A stretch of 64,000 nucleotides of DNA from Rhodosorus marinus. Lineage: Eukaryota; Rhodophyta; Stylonematophyceae; Stylonematales; Stylonemataceae. The stretch's first letter is position 1, and each line of letters starts with the position of its first letter. This document shows, in pieces, positions 33,665 to 44,898 of this stretch. The notes beneath the pieces were generated by a model. That model worked only from the letters and a program-made list of their open reading frames with translations. It did no database searches and was not told where the DNA came from. The position numbers and the translations under genes are program-made. Where the stretch lies: NCBI GenBank assembly GCA_029953675.1, contig JAMWBK010000006.1, positions 434,001 to 498,000 of the forward strand, written 5' to 3'.

Positions 33665-34816
33665 ATGCGTCCTTGGCGCACTTCATGGAGTTTTGCGCTG
33701 ACGTTTTATCTGTTTGTTCTTCTCTTGCTCAGGGGTTGGGCTCATGAGGTGAACGTCTTAGAGCCTGGAACCTGCCTGATTTCTAATGTAAACCACCAGT
33801 GGAGCGAAACGCACAAACACCGAAACAAGGCTGTTGTGCTTGTCACCAAAGCCACTGATACAGAATGTACTGGTAAGTTCGTAGAAGAGGCCCGCCTGAA
33901 CAACTTCCGGCCCTAAACAGTATCACAAGTCTTGTTTAGGACTGATGCTGAATAGGGAACTCGGGCAGCACGTACATGACATTCCCAGCATTGAGGTAAG
34001 CGTAGATACTGGCACTCACTGAAAGATGCCGACGATGCTGACCGTGAGGTGTTGATTTACTGTCTTCCCGCAGGCGCGGGTCGGAAGGGAATTTAGAGAC
34101 AATCCTGTACACTTGGGCGGGGACTGCTCTTTGGGTACGATTGAGATGATCCATACTGTGCCGCCGGAGAGGTGCCCAGGAGCAGAGGTGAGGAATCCAT
34201 TGAAACAAACTGGCTGTGGCGGCATTTCACAGAATTCGCTTCGGGAATATCCTATACGAGCGAGCGAACTTGTCGGATTCCGTTTGCGGTTAGTGTGCGG
34301 ACGAGGGGATACGAGATAGAGGGGATCGCTTTGCTATATGTATGTTCTGATCTGAAGCATTCATCCGCTAGGAAATCGTACCAGGACTGTACAAAGGTGG
34401 TTTCAACGCGTCTAGGGAACTAATTCAGGATCGGCGTACGTTGCCAGCTGAAAGTTTTGGGATTATTTTAGACTCATACAGTTCGTGAGATGCTGACACG
34501 GATCCTTTGCCTCTCTTGTTCCAAAGTTGCTGACCCGTCCAGCTTTCGTTTTCTGCTGGGTTACACACAGTGGAAGACTGAAGACCTCAGACGAGAGATT
34601 AAGAACAAAGGTAATGTCGGCGTACCCTTACACGGGTATTGTCGGTGGAAGTTGCGGGCTAGCCGAAACCTCCTCTTACTAGGCCTGGTATTGTGACTCT
34701 CCAACACAGTGTGGCATCAGGTGGCATGCTCAACAGATCTGCTCCTCGCTGGTACTGGGGAACAGTTATGGCACGATGTGCTTTCGCTTGTGGGGCTCCC
34801 AACAGCTGCCGCTTGA
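33665..34816 (+). CDS. AlgH/DUF179 (UPF0301) protein with signal peptide
   Basis: Six exons join in phase: 33665-33872, 33940-33995, 34074-34187, 34372-34484, 34543-34610 and 34710-34816; 221 residues. The AlgH/DUF179 fold is recognisable from end to end: KAVVLVTKATD with GLMLNRELGQ, then FRDNPVHLGGDCSLGTIEMI, AEEIVPGLYKGGF, FRFLLGYTQWKTEDLRREI, and a C-terminal DLLLAGTGEQLWHDVLSLVG. Function of the family is unknown; bacterial members were linked to alginate regulation by name only. The start MRPWRTSWSFALTFYLFVLL, then LLRGWAHE, is a typical cleavable ER signal peptide, so this copy probably acts in the secretory pathway or outside the cell. It has extra Cys residues (TCL, ECT, DCS, RCP) that could form disulfides. 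The 34188-34371 intron (184 nt) is the longest in the gene. Confidence 0.85.
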
Positions 34817-34992
34817 GGATGGAGACACTCGATACGAGAGTTGAGGACCTAGAAATCAGGAGCAACTTTATCCGTGGCCTAATTTCGGGAGAACGTTAGA
34901 CGAAGCTAGTACCAGGGTACGAAGGATATGATCTGCTAGCCTTGCAGATGAGCAATTCCCGATTTCCATTGCAAGAATCCTGCTAACACGCG

Positions 34993-36407
34993 CTAACCGA
35001 AGAACTTGTATATTGTGGTCTGTGTTCGTGTTTCCCCGGGTTGCAGTATGATGCTCGGGAAGTCTGGGAAGTTGGTCGCATCCACAGCGCCGCTGGCTTC
35101 CAGCGCAATCCCGTTCTGATAATAATCGCCATTTCCAGGGCCGGTGAACATTTGGAACCCAATCTGGTCAGACCAAACCTAGGAGAAATGTAAAGGAGCG
35201 GAAAGAGTCAGCGCCAAACGCAGAGAGTACAGAATGACATTTCCGAGTTAATACCTCCAGTTTCTGGCCGCTTGGCGGATGATAAATTGTGACCATCAAC
35301 GACATGTCGGTATTGTCGCCCATGAAAAAGTTGTCGAACCTGTTCGCACGTTTCACGGAGTTCATCACAAGTATGAGGGAGCATCCTTGAACTTATGGTG
35401 AGGATATTCCAAAACTACAAAAGGAAAGGGCTTGTAGTCGAGTCAGTCTCGCACGCAAGCTTACCCTTCAGCATTGAGATCTTTTACAAGCTTGCCGCCC
35501 TCCGTGAAAAAGTCCTCTCCAAGTTTGGTGAGGCCTCCCGTAGGAATCAAGTCTGCGTCAACGTCCATGATGTTTTCGACGCTATCCATTGGATATAAGT
35601 ATGTGGAGATGAGCAATTAGTGCATTGGTACCATCGAATGGTGAATGGTCTGTGCTCCATACCCAAGCTTGAAACCATGTGTCTGAATGACGTTGTCCTT
35701 GCCCTCCGCAAAAGTGAAGTAAGAATGATTGGTCATGTTCACTGGAGTCGCTGCATCGATTCCTGTTGAAGTGTATACAACGGACAGGCTGCTCTCATCA
35801 AGCGTATACCTGTGTAAATCGAGGAATCGACAACGAAACCAGTGAGCGGGAAAATGATGACACGAAAAGCAAGAACAGGATCGAAGCATCAAGCGTACTT
35901 TGCCTTCGCGAGGACAGATCCAGGGAATCCCATCTCACCAGTTGGTGAAATTCGGCTGAATTCAACTTCTAGATTGCCATCTGCATTGAGTCCAACCTTT
36001 TCAATAGCCCAGATCTTTCCATCCCAACCGCCGGGTTTCTCCCCACCATGGAGAGCATGCTGCGCCTTGGTGGTCACAGTATAGGTAACACCGTCCAACA
36101 AGAACTTCGCGTTCTTAATTCTGTTCGTTACACGTCCAATAGAAGCTCCAAGGTAAGCCGGATCGACCTCATATGCTGCCATGTTGTCCAGGGACAAGGT
36201 AAGTTCCTTATCTCCCTTGGTCAGGGTCCGCAGCCGAGCTCCATAGGTCATCAACGTCATTCCCATCGTTCCGTTGTTCAACTCCAAAGCTTCAACTCGA
36301 TCTCCGTCAGATGTCATCCCACACCACGTCCGCTTCATCCACTTCCCTCCTCCAAGATCAACCGGGTCAGCAAGCGCCAACGCGCCAGTAATACTTTCAC
36401 TCGACAT
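34993..36407 (-). CDS. GALM: Aldose 1-epimerase (galactose mutarotase)
   Basis: The enzyme interconverts alpha and beta anomers of galactose and glucose. Five exons: 35899-36407, 35663-35809, 35465-35581, 35255-35339 and 34993-35178, in phase, giving 347 residues. Family landmarks: NGTMGMTLMTYGARLRTLT, YLGASIGRVTNRI, AQHALHGGEKPGGWDGKIW (first catalytic His region), AATPVNMTNHSYFTF (second His), DADLIPTGGL, FDNFFMGDN, and IALEASGAVDATNFPDFPSI (catalytic Glu region), ending in QPGETRTQTTIYKFF. I chose ATG 36407 (MSSESITGAL); nine codons further upstream come from a CA microsatellite that touches the start. No targeting sequence is evident, so it is probably cytosolic. Confidence 0.92.
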
Positions 36408-36415
36408 CCTTACCC

Positions 36416-36435
36416 CACACACACACACACACACA
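36416..36435. repeat. (CA)10 microsatellite in 5' leader of aldose epimerase
   Basis: Ten CA units lie 9 bp upstream of the epimerase ATG on the minus strand; a second, shorter CA run follows at about 36496-36509. Confidence 0.9.
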
Positions 36436-36887
36436 GGACAAAATCAATTCTCAATATACCCCTCCCCCCTCCAACAAATCAAAACAAGATCCAACCACAC
36501 ACACACACAAATACAAGCTTCTGCCAATGCCTCTGCTCACACCCTCTTAAGCCCCTCTTCGGATATCAGATCTTCAACCTCTCCTCACCTCTCTCTATCG
36601 CCAGTCCAAGAGGCTCCCTAACCCACCATACACACCACACGATCGGATCAGCAACCCAACAAAAAAAACCACCGGAAAGATACTTTTTTCGATTTTATTG
36701 CCTCCCAATCGACCCTTTTCCATTGTGATTGTTTCATATCGTTTAATTAATACAGTATACCGTTTATTTATACAATAAACAAAAATTATTAGCGGATTAT
36801 TCTCCAGATATTTGATATATATAGTGGGAATTACTCTATAATCTTCAGCTTATCAAATCGATCTCAAGTTTCTTGGATTGACTTCAT

Positions 36888-37489
36888 TCAGTTTTGGGTA
36901 TTCTTGACTGATCTCAATTGCGGTGAGCGGTGGGTTTGGGCGAGTCGGGGACGATCGATTGCATCTGTGCGCTTGTGCGCTGGGCTGGCTTGTTCGGTTT
37001 CCGGCTGTTTCCGGAAGAGGAGTATTGGGGGATCTGCTTTTTCATCTTCGTTGTTCTGGACTAGTGTGATGCTGTCATCCGCCACGCATACCAATTTAGT
37101 GGGATTCATCCGTGTCTTGAGGGTTCCTTCCTGCTCGTTCAGGTGTTCACTGCCTCAATTTCCGCACCCAACCCAAGCACCCTCCTGAAAGCAGAGAGAA
37201 GAGAAGATACGTACAGTATGGCCGAGGTGGGCCCTTCAGCCTGCAAAATTAGCGGAGCTGAATTGCAATAACATGGGTTGCTGGTCTGGACTGACCGGGC
37301 CTGTGGATGCCTTGAGAATCTGCCTGCGCTCGGGTTGGCTGCCTTAGACTGTAGCTTCACTGTTCCAATGGCGCCCAAAGTCACACGAAAAAGCCTCGTT
37401 GCGGCAAAACCGGCCTCGGAAAGAAGGCAAAGTCCCGAGTAGAGCGATCCCCACCGAATAGTTTGTTCTGGAGCGTCTAGTAGCTGCAT
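36888..37489 (-). CDS. Unidentified small protein, tentative
   Basis: A frame from ATG 37489 reads MQLLDAPEQTIRWGSLYSGL, then CLLSEAGFAATRLFRVTLGA, and stays open to 37139. A second frame (37109-36888) reads KLVCVADDSITLVQNNEDEK, then charged residues, to a stop. Joining them through a 50-nt intron (gtgctt...gagcag) keeps phase 0 but is unusually short, and a further intron inside the first part is possible. No family was recognised. Confidence 0.3.
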
Positions 37490-37891
37490 ACTTATGCAAA
37501 CTGTATGCTTATGATCAACTCAAGCTGTGTGAGACGGGAACTTGCAGTGGCCTTCAAGTCCGTCCGATAGCCATCCAATTCTCTTCGTTATGTTGCGGCT
37601 TCCTCGCCCCGCGACGAATACCTCTGATCGAGTGATTTGCAAAGCTATTCTCTGTTCTGGACAACATCACAGCCGAGCGCATGGATTCAATTGAAAAGGT
37701 CAGTTCTCTTTATCAAGTAGAACACCAAGTACATGTAGGGGACCTGAAACGATGAAATGAAAATGTAGAAAGACATGGCTAGTCTGGAAACCAGAAGCTC
37801 GGCTTTTGTTTGTGAGCTTTGGATCTGAGTGCGTCTGTGAATAAGAAAATCGCGTGGCTTCCGATCAACTTGGAAGCGACTAGAAATACCA

Positions 37892-40078
37892 TCAGAGCTG
37901 GTCTTGGTTAACCTTGCACGTGACGGAGTCGCTGGTAGATCCGCGAACCGCCTTGACAGTGATCTCAAAGTCCGTGAATTCGAATTCATCAGCATCAATT
38001 GGGTACTCACAACTGATGAGAACAGTACCAGCAGACTCGGGCAATCGCCGGGCACCCACTTTAAGCACGTCTCTGTCGATACGCATCTTCCCGAAAATCT
38101 GAGAAGGTCGCTGGGGAAGCTTGGGCTCTTCTCCCTGACCGTGAGCACAGGTTGAACCAGAACACGTTAGAGCTTCCAAACATAGGAACTGCGTGACGAA
38201 GACGAAGGCCTCCCCTACCTTCGGCACGCCCGTGCGTCCCCAGACGGCATAGTTGGGACCGCTTGCCTGAATCTTCCAGCCTCTCTCCGCGCTCGGGGCC
38301 CAATCTATCGGTCCAATCTTGATGTAAATCTGAGAGTGGCTTCCTTCCTCAGCTGCAACACGCGCAACGTATCCATTACCGTCGGCTTTCTCTATGTTCA
38401 CAACACTAGCTCTGTTGATTCCAAAGTTCTTCCGAGTCTGTTGAATACCAGAGAACGGATATGAGCTTTCAAGCTGGGAAAAAATGAATGCGACCTTGAG
38501 GCAGATTCTCACCTGAATAAGATCCTTGATCTTATCCTTCAACTTCCAGTCGAAAACGTGGTCCCAGAAGACTGTAGGTACTCCAGGATGAGTAAGAATA
38601 TAAGCATACCCTTCCATAACCTTTTCTGAAGGCCAAGGCCAATGCTGCTGTGAAGATCCAGTATCGTGATTGTCGATGAAAGTCACGGTTTTCTCGGGCC
38701 AAAATCCGAGCAAGCCGCTTGGCTTTCCCCTGCGGTCTTTCAGCCTCCAGTACTCCTGATTCTTCACAGCCTGAACGAAAGAAAATGTACATAGGAAACA
38801 CTAAGTAGGCAGACTCTGCTCGTCGACTTGCAAATGGGAAGTCCCAGGAAACGAGTTCACAAGACATACCTGCATGAGGATACCCTTGGTGGTGAAGTCA
38901 AATGCACTAGATTGCTTGCCGGTGGAATCAATCCATTTACAGATACGAGAACGATGGCTGTCCTGGTTCTCTTTCAGGAACCCTCCATCATAATCTAGCG
39001 CATCCCAGAATTCTCCCACGCAGAGGTAAGGATCAGTTGCATTTATGTATTTTCCAACAAACTCGCCTGAGAACCCTCGAGCGTAATCGATTCTCCAGCC
39101 TTCGAACCCGATCTCCTTAAGCGACTGAAGCCAGTCAATGATATCCTTTTGAACAAACTCTGAATGCCATCACAACGGGAGGGGGAATATTCCTCAGCCA
39201 TTCTGCTACGGTTTCCCATCACACTCGTTCGTGCGCCCTCCTTACCTTGTCTGTGATCGATGTTAGGAGCTATGGTGATGGGTACTCCTGTTGATTGATG
39301 CCCCCTTCCAGGAAATGATGGATCATTGGCAACGATCGCCGTGTCATCCCAAGAATACTTGCCTCCAAACTTGGTCCATGCTCCGTTGGATCCTAGGAGA
39401 GAGATTGAGGATCGTATATCAGAACGTGTTCTAGGAATCCAGTTACTAAGACATGTGGGCGTATACCTTGATACGATGCACATCGATGGTTCAGAACAGT
39501 ATCAGCGATCGGATGGATTCCGGCTTTCTTCAGGCTCGATAACAGCTCTCTCAGATCGCCTTCTGGTCCGTACGCGGACTCAAGCTTGTCCAGCACCCGA
39601 GGTAAATATCCTTCCTTTGAAAGAGAGTCCGTCGGTGGTGGTAGCCATACCATCGTGACACCCATTTCCGCGAGAACCCCGACATTGCTCAGCACTTTCT
39701 TATACCTGTTCGGAGCGCCACAAACTTGCGAATTTAGAAATCAACAGAGAAAAGGAAACGAAAAGAACGAGGCCTTGCTTTTCTCAAGCCACGATCCATC
39801 CCTCCGCAAAGAGAAAAAACCTGATCCGCGACGTACCAATTTCCTGCACTGCCCTTGTACTTGGAAGAGTCCCAATCGAAAGCTTGAAACAATACATCGT
39901 GTTGGAACTTCATCGCTAGAAAAGAATCTAAAGCACCAGGATCCTAGAAACGTACAGCAGAAGTCCTATGATCAATACCGGAAGATCATAACTACGAACC
40001 CGGCCTGTAGGTCGTCGCCGAAATACTAGCGAGTATCTCATCGGCCCCAAAATATCGTTGCGCAACGACCGTTGCCAT
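37892..40078 (-). CDS. AMY: Alpha-amylase, plant type (GH13_6-like), with C-terminal extension
   Basis: It cleaves alpha-1,4 bonds in starch. Eight exons join in phase: 40000-40078, 39837-39915, 39467-39705, 39246-39392, 38870-39159, 38513-38770, 38219-38437 and 37892-38134; 517 residues. It opens LFQAFDWDSSKYKGSAGNWY and contains the GH13 regions: PIADTVLNHR (region I), GFEGWRIDYARGF (nucleophile Asp), YLCVGEFWD (acid/base Glu) and TFIDNHDTGSSQQHWPWP (transition-state Asp). It continues with YAYILTHPGVPTVFWDH, and the plant amylase C-domain (QIYIKIGPIDWAP, PNYAVWGRTG). No transit peptide is seen; a cytosolic place fits red algal floridean starch. An exon of 81 codons follows the normal end and adds an acidic domain (RRLPESAGTVLISCEYPIDA, then FEFTDFEITVKAVRG). 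The first exon start is tentative. Confidence 0.9.
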
Positions 40079-41082
40079 CGGAGTGGTGGCGACAACCTGT
40101 GCTCAGGGCAAAGGTTTAGACGGCGTAAAATGCCCATGGTCAATGTTCAACCAGATTCATAGTACCAAGAGGCTTGGTGTTTGATTATGTCATTAGAGTT
40201 TTCGTCTTGTCTTTTCCCGCCGATCTTCCCGCCTACAAGATGCAGATAAAAGGGGCGCCATTCTGACGGCAGTTTGTGCTACTCTGACTGTGCGTGTTAG
40301 TTTTGTCGCAGGTTTATTCACGCCGGGATACATCTGTATGATCGGAGGCCTGTGAGCTTATCTCAGAGCAGTGTACTCTATGTAGGTCGAACATATGTGA
40401 GTGCGGATCATAACTCCTCACTCACGAGTGAAAATTCCGGATGAGTCGTGCGATTTCTATGCATACCATCATCGGAAATTGTCGCAGTTGCACGACAAAC
40501 TTGAGTGCCAGGCATATACCAGCAGATCTTTGATCCTTCACTAGTGCTACAGTCTTGCAGAGCCAAGATGCAAAGCAAACAAATTATAGTACATAGATAG
40601 TTGGAAATAGTACACGCGAAATCAGAGTGGCCCAAACGCAATAGGTTGATAAATTTTATCAATTCAATACATCAAATCTGTTTCGGAACATTCTCATCTA
40701 CTGAAATTCTTGAGAACTTCAAAATAAAAACCGGCGAGCGGAGACGAGATGATGAAGCCGAAGACTGCTGGACCCTGCCCCGCGTCGTTTCCGGCTCTCT
40801 CAAGTACTTTTATGGTGGGTCCAATGATGCTTGTTGTAGAGATTTTTTATTTTTCACATTGGTTCGATGATCATCGAGAGTGATCTTGAGTAAACTGTTC
40901 CGAGATGACATCCCCGGCGGCGAACCCCTCAGGTGCTCCGGTCGTTCTCTCCAACAATGGGACTACAAAACGCCGGCTCCAGTTTATGGCGATTTGTTCA
41001 GAACCTAGCTATTTAGAACATATCAGAGTGAATTCTGACTACAAGCGTCAAGGAACAGCACTGTGCATAGTGTACAATCGTT

Positions 41083-41148
41083 TGCGGAAGGGCTCGAACC
41101 CGCGACCATCAATTGAAACGCTACCGCTTCTGGTCAACTACCATCAGC
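41083..41148 (-). repeat. tRNA-like remnant 1 (possible SINE head or tRNA pseudogene)
   Basis: On the minus strand the 3' part reads gatggtcgcgggttcgagccc, containing a good polymerase III B box (ggttcgagccc). The T stem pairs only in part and no acceptor stem closes, so it is not a working tRNA. Confidence 0.4.
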
Positions 41149-41215
41149 CTAGATTCAAACAAGCCTCGCAAAAAATCCTGCGAGGGACTACGAGGGTGGT
41201 GAATAGAAATCCTTC

Positions 41216-41278
41216 GCCATAGGGATCAAACCCTCGACCATCAGATGAAGCGCTCGCACCTCCAGCATCTTACGGCAC
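41216..41278 (-). repeat. tRNA-like remnant 2, same family as remnant 1
   Basis: On the minus strand gagcgcttcatctgatggtc is followed by gagggtttgatccc, which aligns with remnant 1 (agcg-ttca-tgatggtcg-gggtt-ga-ccc). The two lie about 70 bp apart in the same orientation, and both are degenerate. Confidence 0.35.
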
Positions 41279-42042
41279 CTCTCTATTGGTCCCAGGATGG
41301 GACCCAAAAAACCGTTATTCTCGTTGTCCCAGAATATACCCTTTTCCCTAACAACAACCTTTTTTATTTCTTAATGTGTTAATAAAATATAATGTTGGCT
41401 TTTTTTACAAAGTACGCTGTTATTATTAAAATAATACGAATATATCTGTATTGATTATTAAAATAATTTACGGGATAAAACAAATCAGGAAAAATTAGAA
41501 TATTCAATCACCAGTTTTGTATTTCGGATTTGATGACAACGTAGCTTTCTTACCATGAAAACTTTTTCGTGTTAGTGGTTAGCCTTGAGCGCTACGCAGC
41601 TCGTAATACAAACTAGGGAACGAGGAACAAACGCGTGCAAGCCAATGCGGCAGTAGTGAGGCTCGGCTAGCATGCTGCCATTAAAAGACACTGAGCCGGC
41701 GTAGGAGGACAAGATACTCGGCGAGATGGCCACCCGAAACATGCGGGTGGTATGATCCACGTAAAAGCAGCCCCCCAAAAATGTTTTGTTCTCAACTTAC
41801 CCTGCCACGATTCTTTTGTCTCAGCGCGCAGCTCTACAAGTTGGTACAGCCAGTAGGCACAAATTTTTGGCTGGATGTGCGGAGCGAAGTGCTGGAATCC
41901 GAAACCACAGTATTTGGTGCAATTGGAACTCTGGAATATCAGTATCCAAGCCAACTTGCTAGGAGTAGTCAATAGTACCTACTCAACACTCCAACTTTCG
42001 GCGGAGCAAGACCAAGCTTGGCACAGCCAGTGGGTTCGGCAA

Positions 42043-42270
42043 ATTAGAAACCGCAAGTTGATAAACAAGCTTCCGACTCAGGAAACCTGTTCAGTTACAG
42101 GATTTAACCCGTTAGTCAGCGAGCTAGTCGGTTCGGCTTGGCTTCGACACTGTTGTCTCCGTGATGAGAATCGCACGTGTTTCCTCCCTTCGCTGAGCTT
42201 TTAGGCTCACTCCTTCCAACGCCCCATTAGGTGTAGAGGCTCGTTCTCTCTCTTTCGCGTAGTTTCCTCT
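42043..42270 (+). repeat. Diverged dispersed repeat, copy 1
   Basis: This stretch aligns loosely with 50045-50265. The best-kept block is cggcttggcttcga, followed by a shared pattern around ...gatgaaaatc/gatgagaatc... and a later ccgttctctct-like block. Overall identity looks like 60-70 per cent by eye. Confidence 0.35.
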
Positions 42271-42733
42271 TCTCAGGGTTGTTGCACTCCCTGAGTAAAC
42301 TATGATTTTATAGTTTACTCTCTGACCAAACTACGTTGACTAGATTCTTGTCCCCGCGTCTTGTTCTTGGGGACACTGTTTTTGGGACGCTTCATCGTGC
42401 AACCTCATGATTCGAATCCTCCATGTCGGATTCTATACTTGAAGAGACTCGACTGGAACAAGGTGGACAAGCCAGTCTATCTTCCCGGGCACTCAAGCGA
42501 GACATGTATGCTCAATGTTTGTCAAGGGATTGAGGTACATATTGTCAGATCTCCTTCGAGCTCCAGCATCCTGGTGGTGGAGCTCCCTCATGATGCTTGC
42601 GCATGCAGCCGGGAGAATACTCTTGGCCTGTGGCTATCGTGGTGTTAGAAGGCAAGCAACATAGCTGGATATGGAATAGGCCATGGGTGATATGCTTTTC
42701 CCCGGAACCGCTTCTGGATTCGGTCAAACTGGC

Positions 42734-42800
42734 AAAGCCGTGAGGGAGATCGAGCAGATTGGGAAAGCCGTGAGGGAGATCGAGCAGATTGGGAAAGCCG
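42734..42800. repeat. 30-bp tandem repeat, two copies plus 7 bp
   Basis: A 30-bp unit occupies 42734-42763 and 42764-42793 identically, and a third copy begins and breaks off at 42800. The adjacent segment (gcagattgggaaagccgaga, then cttttcatttctt) recurs in slightly changed form at 42855-42890. Confidence 0.9.
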
Positions 42801-44826
42801 AGACTTTTCATTTCTTGCGCAGGGTGAGTGTAACAAAAACTCTCAAAGAACGATGCAGATTGGGAAGTCGAGACTTTTCGTTTCTTCCCGAGCATTTCTA
42901 ACAGCGTTTTTGGACACATCTCAAAAACATCTCCATTGTTTCGCGTGAAAGCGGAAATCCTTGGGAAAGTGAAGTGATCTCTGTACGGCGGGAGCTGGGG
43001 GCTGCGCAAGGGCAAAGGTTTCAGCCGTTCATTGTGGAAAGCTTTGGTCATCTTGAGAATTCAAGCTTGGAATGGCTCGCAAATGCTCTACTGGGCACCG
43101 CGCCGAGTATCCTGTATTCCTATAACCCGGTTCCGTGTACGGTTTCGTGCTGGAACTGGAGATTCAGTCGTAGGTGTACCTCGCTCAGATACCAGGGCAC
43201 CTATCTCCCCTTGCATTGCTACCTCGCAGAAACGTGGTTCGCTTGAGCTACGCCTAGATACGGCATAAACCGATCGAGAAGAGTACACTATTTCTTTAAC
43301 ACTCCCGTCCTTGGTTGCCATTATGGTCAGTACACAGAATCACAGACTGGGGCTAAGCAATGGCGGTTCCAATGAGCTCGCACCGGGAACGGCGAGTAAA
43401 AACAAATACCGTTTTGGAACCTCCGCAATCGTGCGCTCGCCTCAACCAACGGGTGGGCGCTGCTGAGCAGTACTCGCGCATAAACGGTCGGAATCTTCAG
43501 AAAAGGGAAGAAATAAATGTGTCAAGATTCTCATTCAGTGCAATGAAAACCGAATGACCAGGCCCATCCCGTCCCAAAAAAAGGAAGTGGGCGATCCTTT
43601 TTTTTTGTTGGTCCATCACTGGCGAAGGTAAATTTTTCAAGCAAATGGGAGGTGTTGATACTAAGCCCTGACAACGAAGTCGGACGATATTCCAAGTACA
43701 TACTCTAGGACTGCTGTCAGTCCTCAACGAGAGGGGACTTTAAGTCAAAACTCCTAGACCTAAAGATTGGACGTGGAAGTGCAATCCGTCAATTCTAAGC
43801 ACAATGGAAGCCACTACACAACTCTCTCGACCACTTGGCGGTTTTTTTTCCTCAGCAGAACAACCCTGCTCCCCAACAGGGAGGTGGCTCCCAAAACATT
43901 CTGTCAACTATAGTTAACGGTTTCTGAACCTGAACGTCCCTAGTGCTCGCGACGCACCCAGCTGTGGGTTGTGCGGAAACTGTTTGCTCATTTTTAAGGG
44001 AAGGTACTCCGCAGTTGCGTGTGGTCAGATGAGCAAGCAAGGATGCCTATCAAGCTCTGGAGGACGGCCACTACCAATTACAAACTCAATTCATTTACCC
44101 TCACCACTTTCAAAAAAAAATGGCGAGGGCAATATAATATAAGCCACAAGCTCGTCAACGCAAACGTAGAATGCAAACGTTTGGAAACTAAGAATACAAC
44201 CATGGAGAAGCGATGGAGCACACTACAGATCTCATCTATGCCGGATGATACATTCCTAAGACAATAGCTTTCCCAGTTAACTCCCCTTCCCCCCGGAGGA
44301 CCGTCCTTCACCAAGCCAAGAGATGCGTATTTATCAGACCCTTCCCCCACCCCCTGCTTTTGGTGGCCGACCGACACTGACCAAAATATTCGAAATGATT
44401 CCAATATGAGATTTGCCCTATCCAAAGTCTACAAAAAAAGTAATTTTCTAGTAATGCCTTAGATTTCCTATCATTTTAAGCTGCAAGAGCAAACATCCAA
44501 GCTTTTTCACTCACATCAATTTTTTATAAAACGAAATAAAACAATTTGGAGGAGCCGAATCCTAGTCTTCCAAAACTGTTCGGAAAACAGCGTCGGGAAA
44601 AAGCTCACAAGTACGGAGCGTGTGATGCATTGGGTTGATGATGATGAGATGAGAGATGGCAGGGTGGTAGGGTTTGCAGGTTTGCACATAGGGAAGATGG
44701 TAAGCTAAGATGGTGCTGTGCAATGGTTTGCCGGCTCTCTTTTGGGGGATGAACGGGGGAATCCAATGATTCATATTCGTGCTGCCGCCGCAAGAGAACT
44801 TTCTTGTTTCGCTCAGGCACGAATTA

Positions 44827-44898
44827 TAGATGTCAGGGGGAGCGCAGGGAGGATACTCGAATTTTAGATGGCAGGGGGAGCGCGAGGATACTCGATGG
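44827..44898. repeat. Imperfect tandem duplication of about 35 bp
   Basis: Two successive blocks share tagatg-cagggggagcgc, a gap, and gaggatactcga. It lies in the gene-poor spacer. Confidence 0.6.

Noticed and set aside
37139-37489. Reading 37139-37489 as a membrane protein of a known family
   Set aside because: The hydrophobic stretch is short and alternates with basic residues; no family could be named and the splice pattern is unresolved.
42405-42440. tRNA suggested by gattcgaatcc
   Set aside because: A B-box-like word is present, but no cloverleaf can be drawn around it on either strand.
42545-43051. A 168-codon minus-strand frame containing a repeated GFPNLLDLPH-type unit
   Set aside because: The repetition comes from the 30-bp DNA tandem repeat being a multiple of three. 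Flanking codons show no family or splice support.
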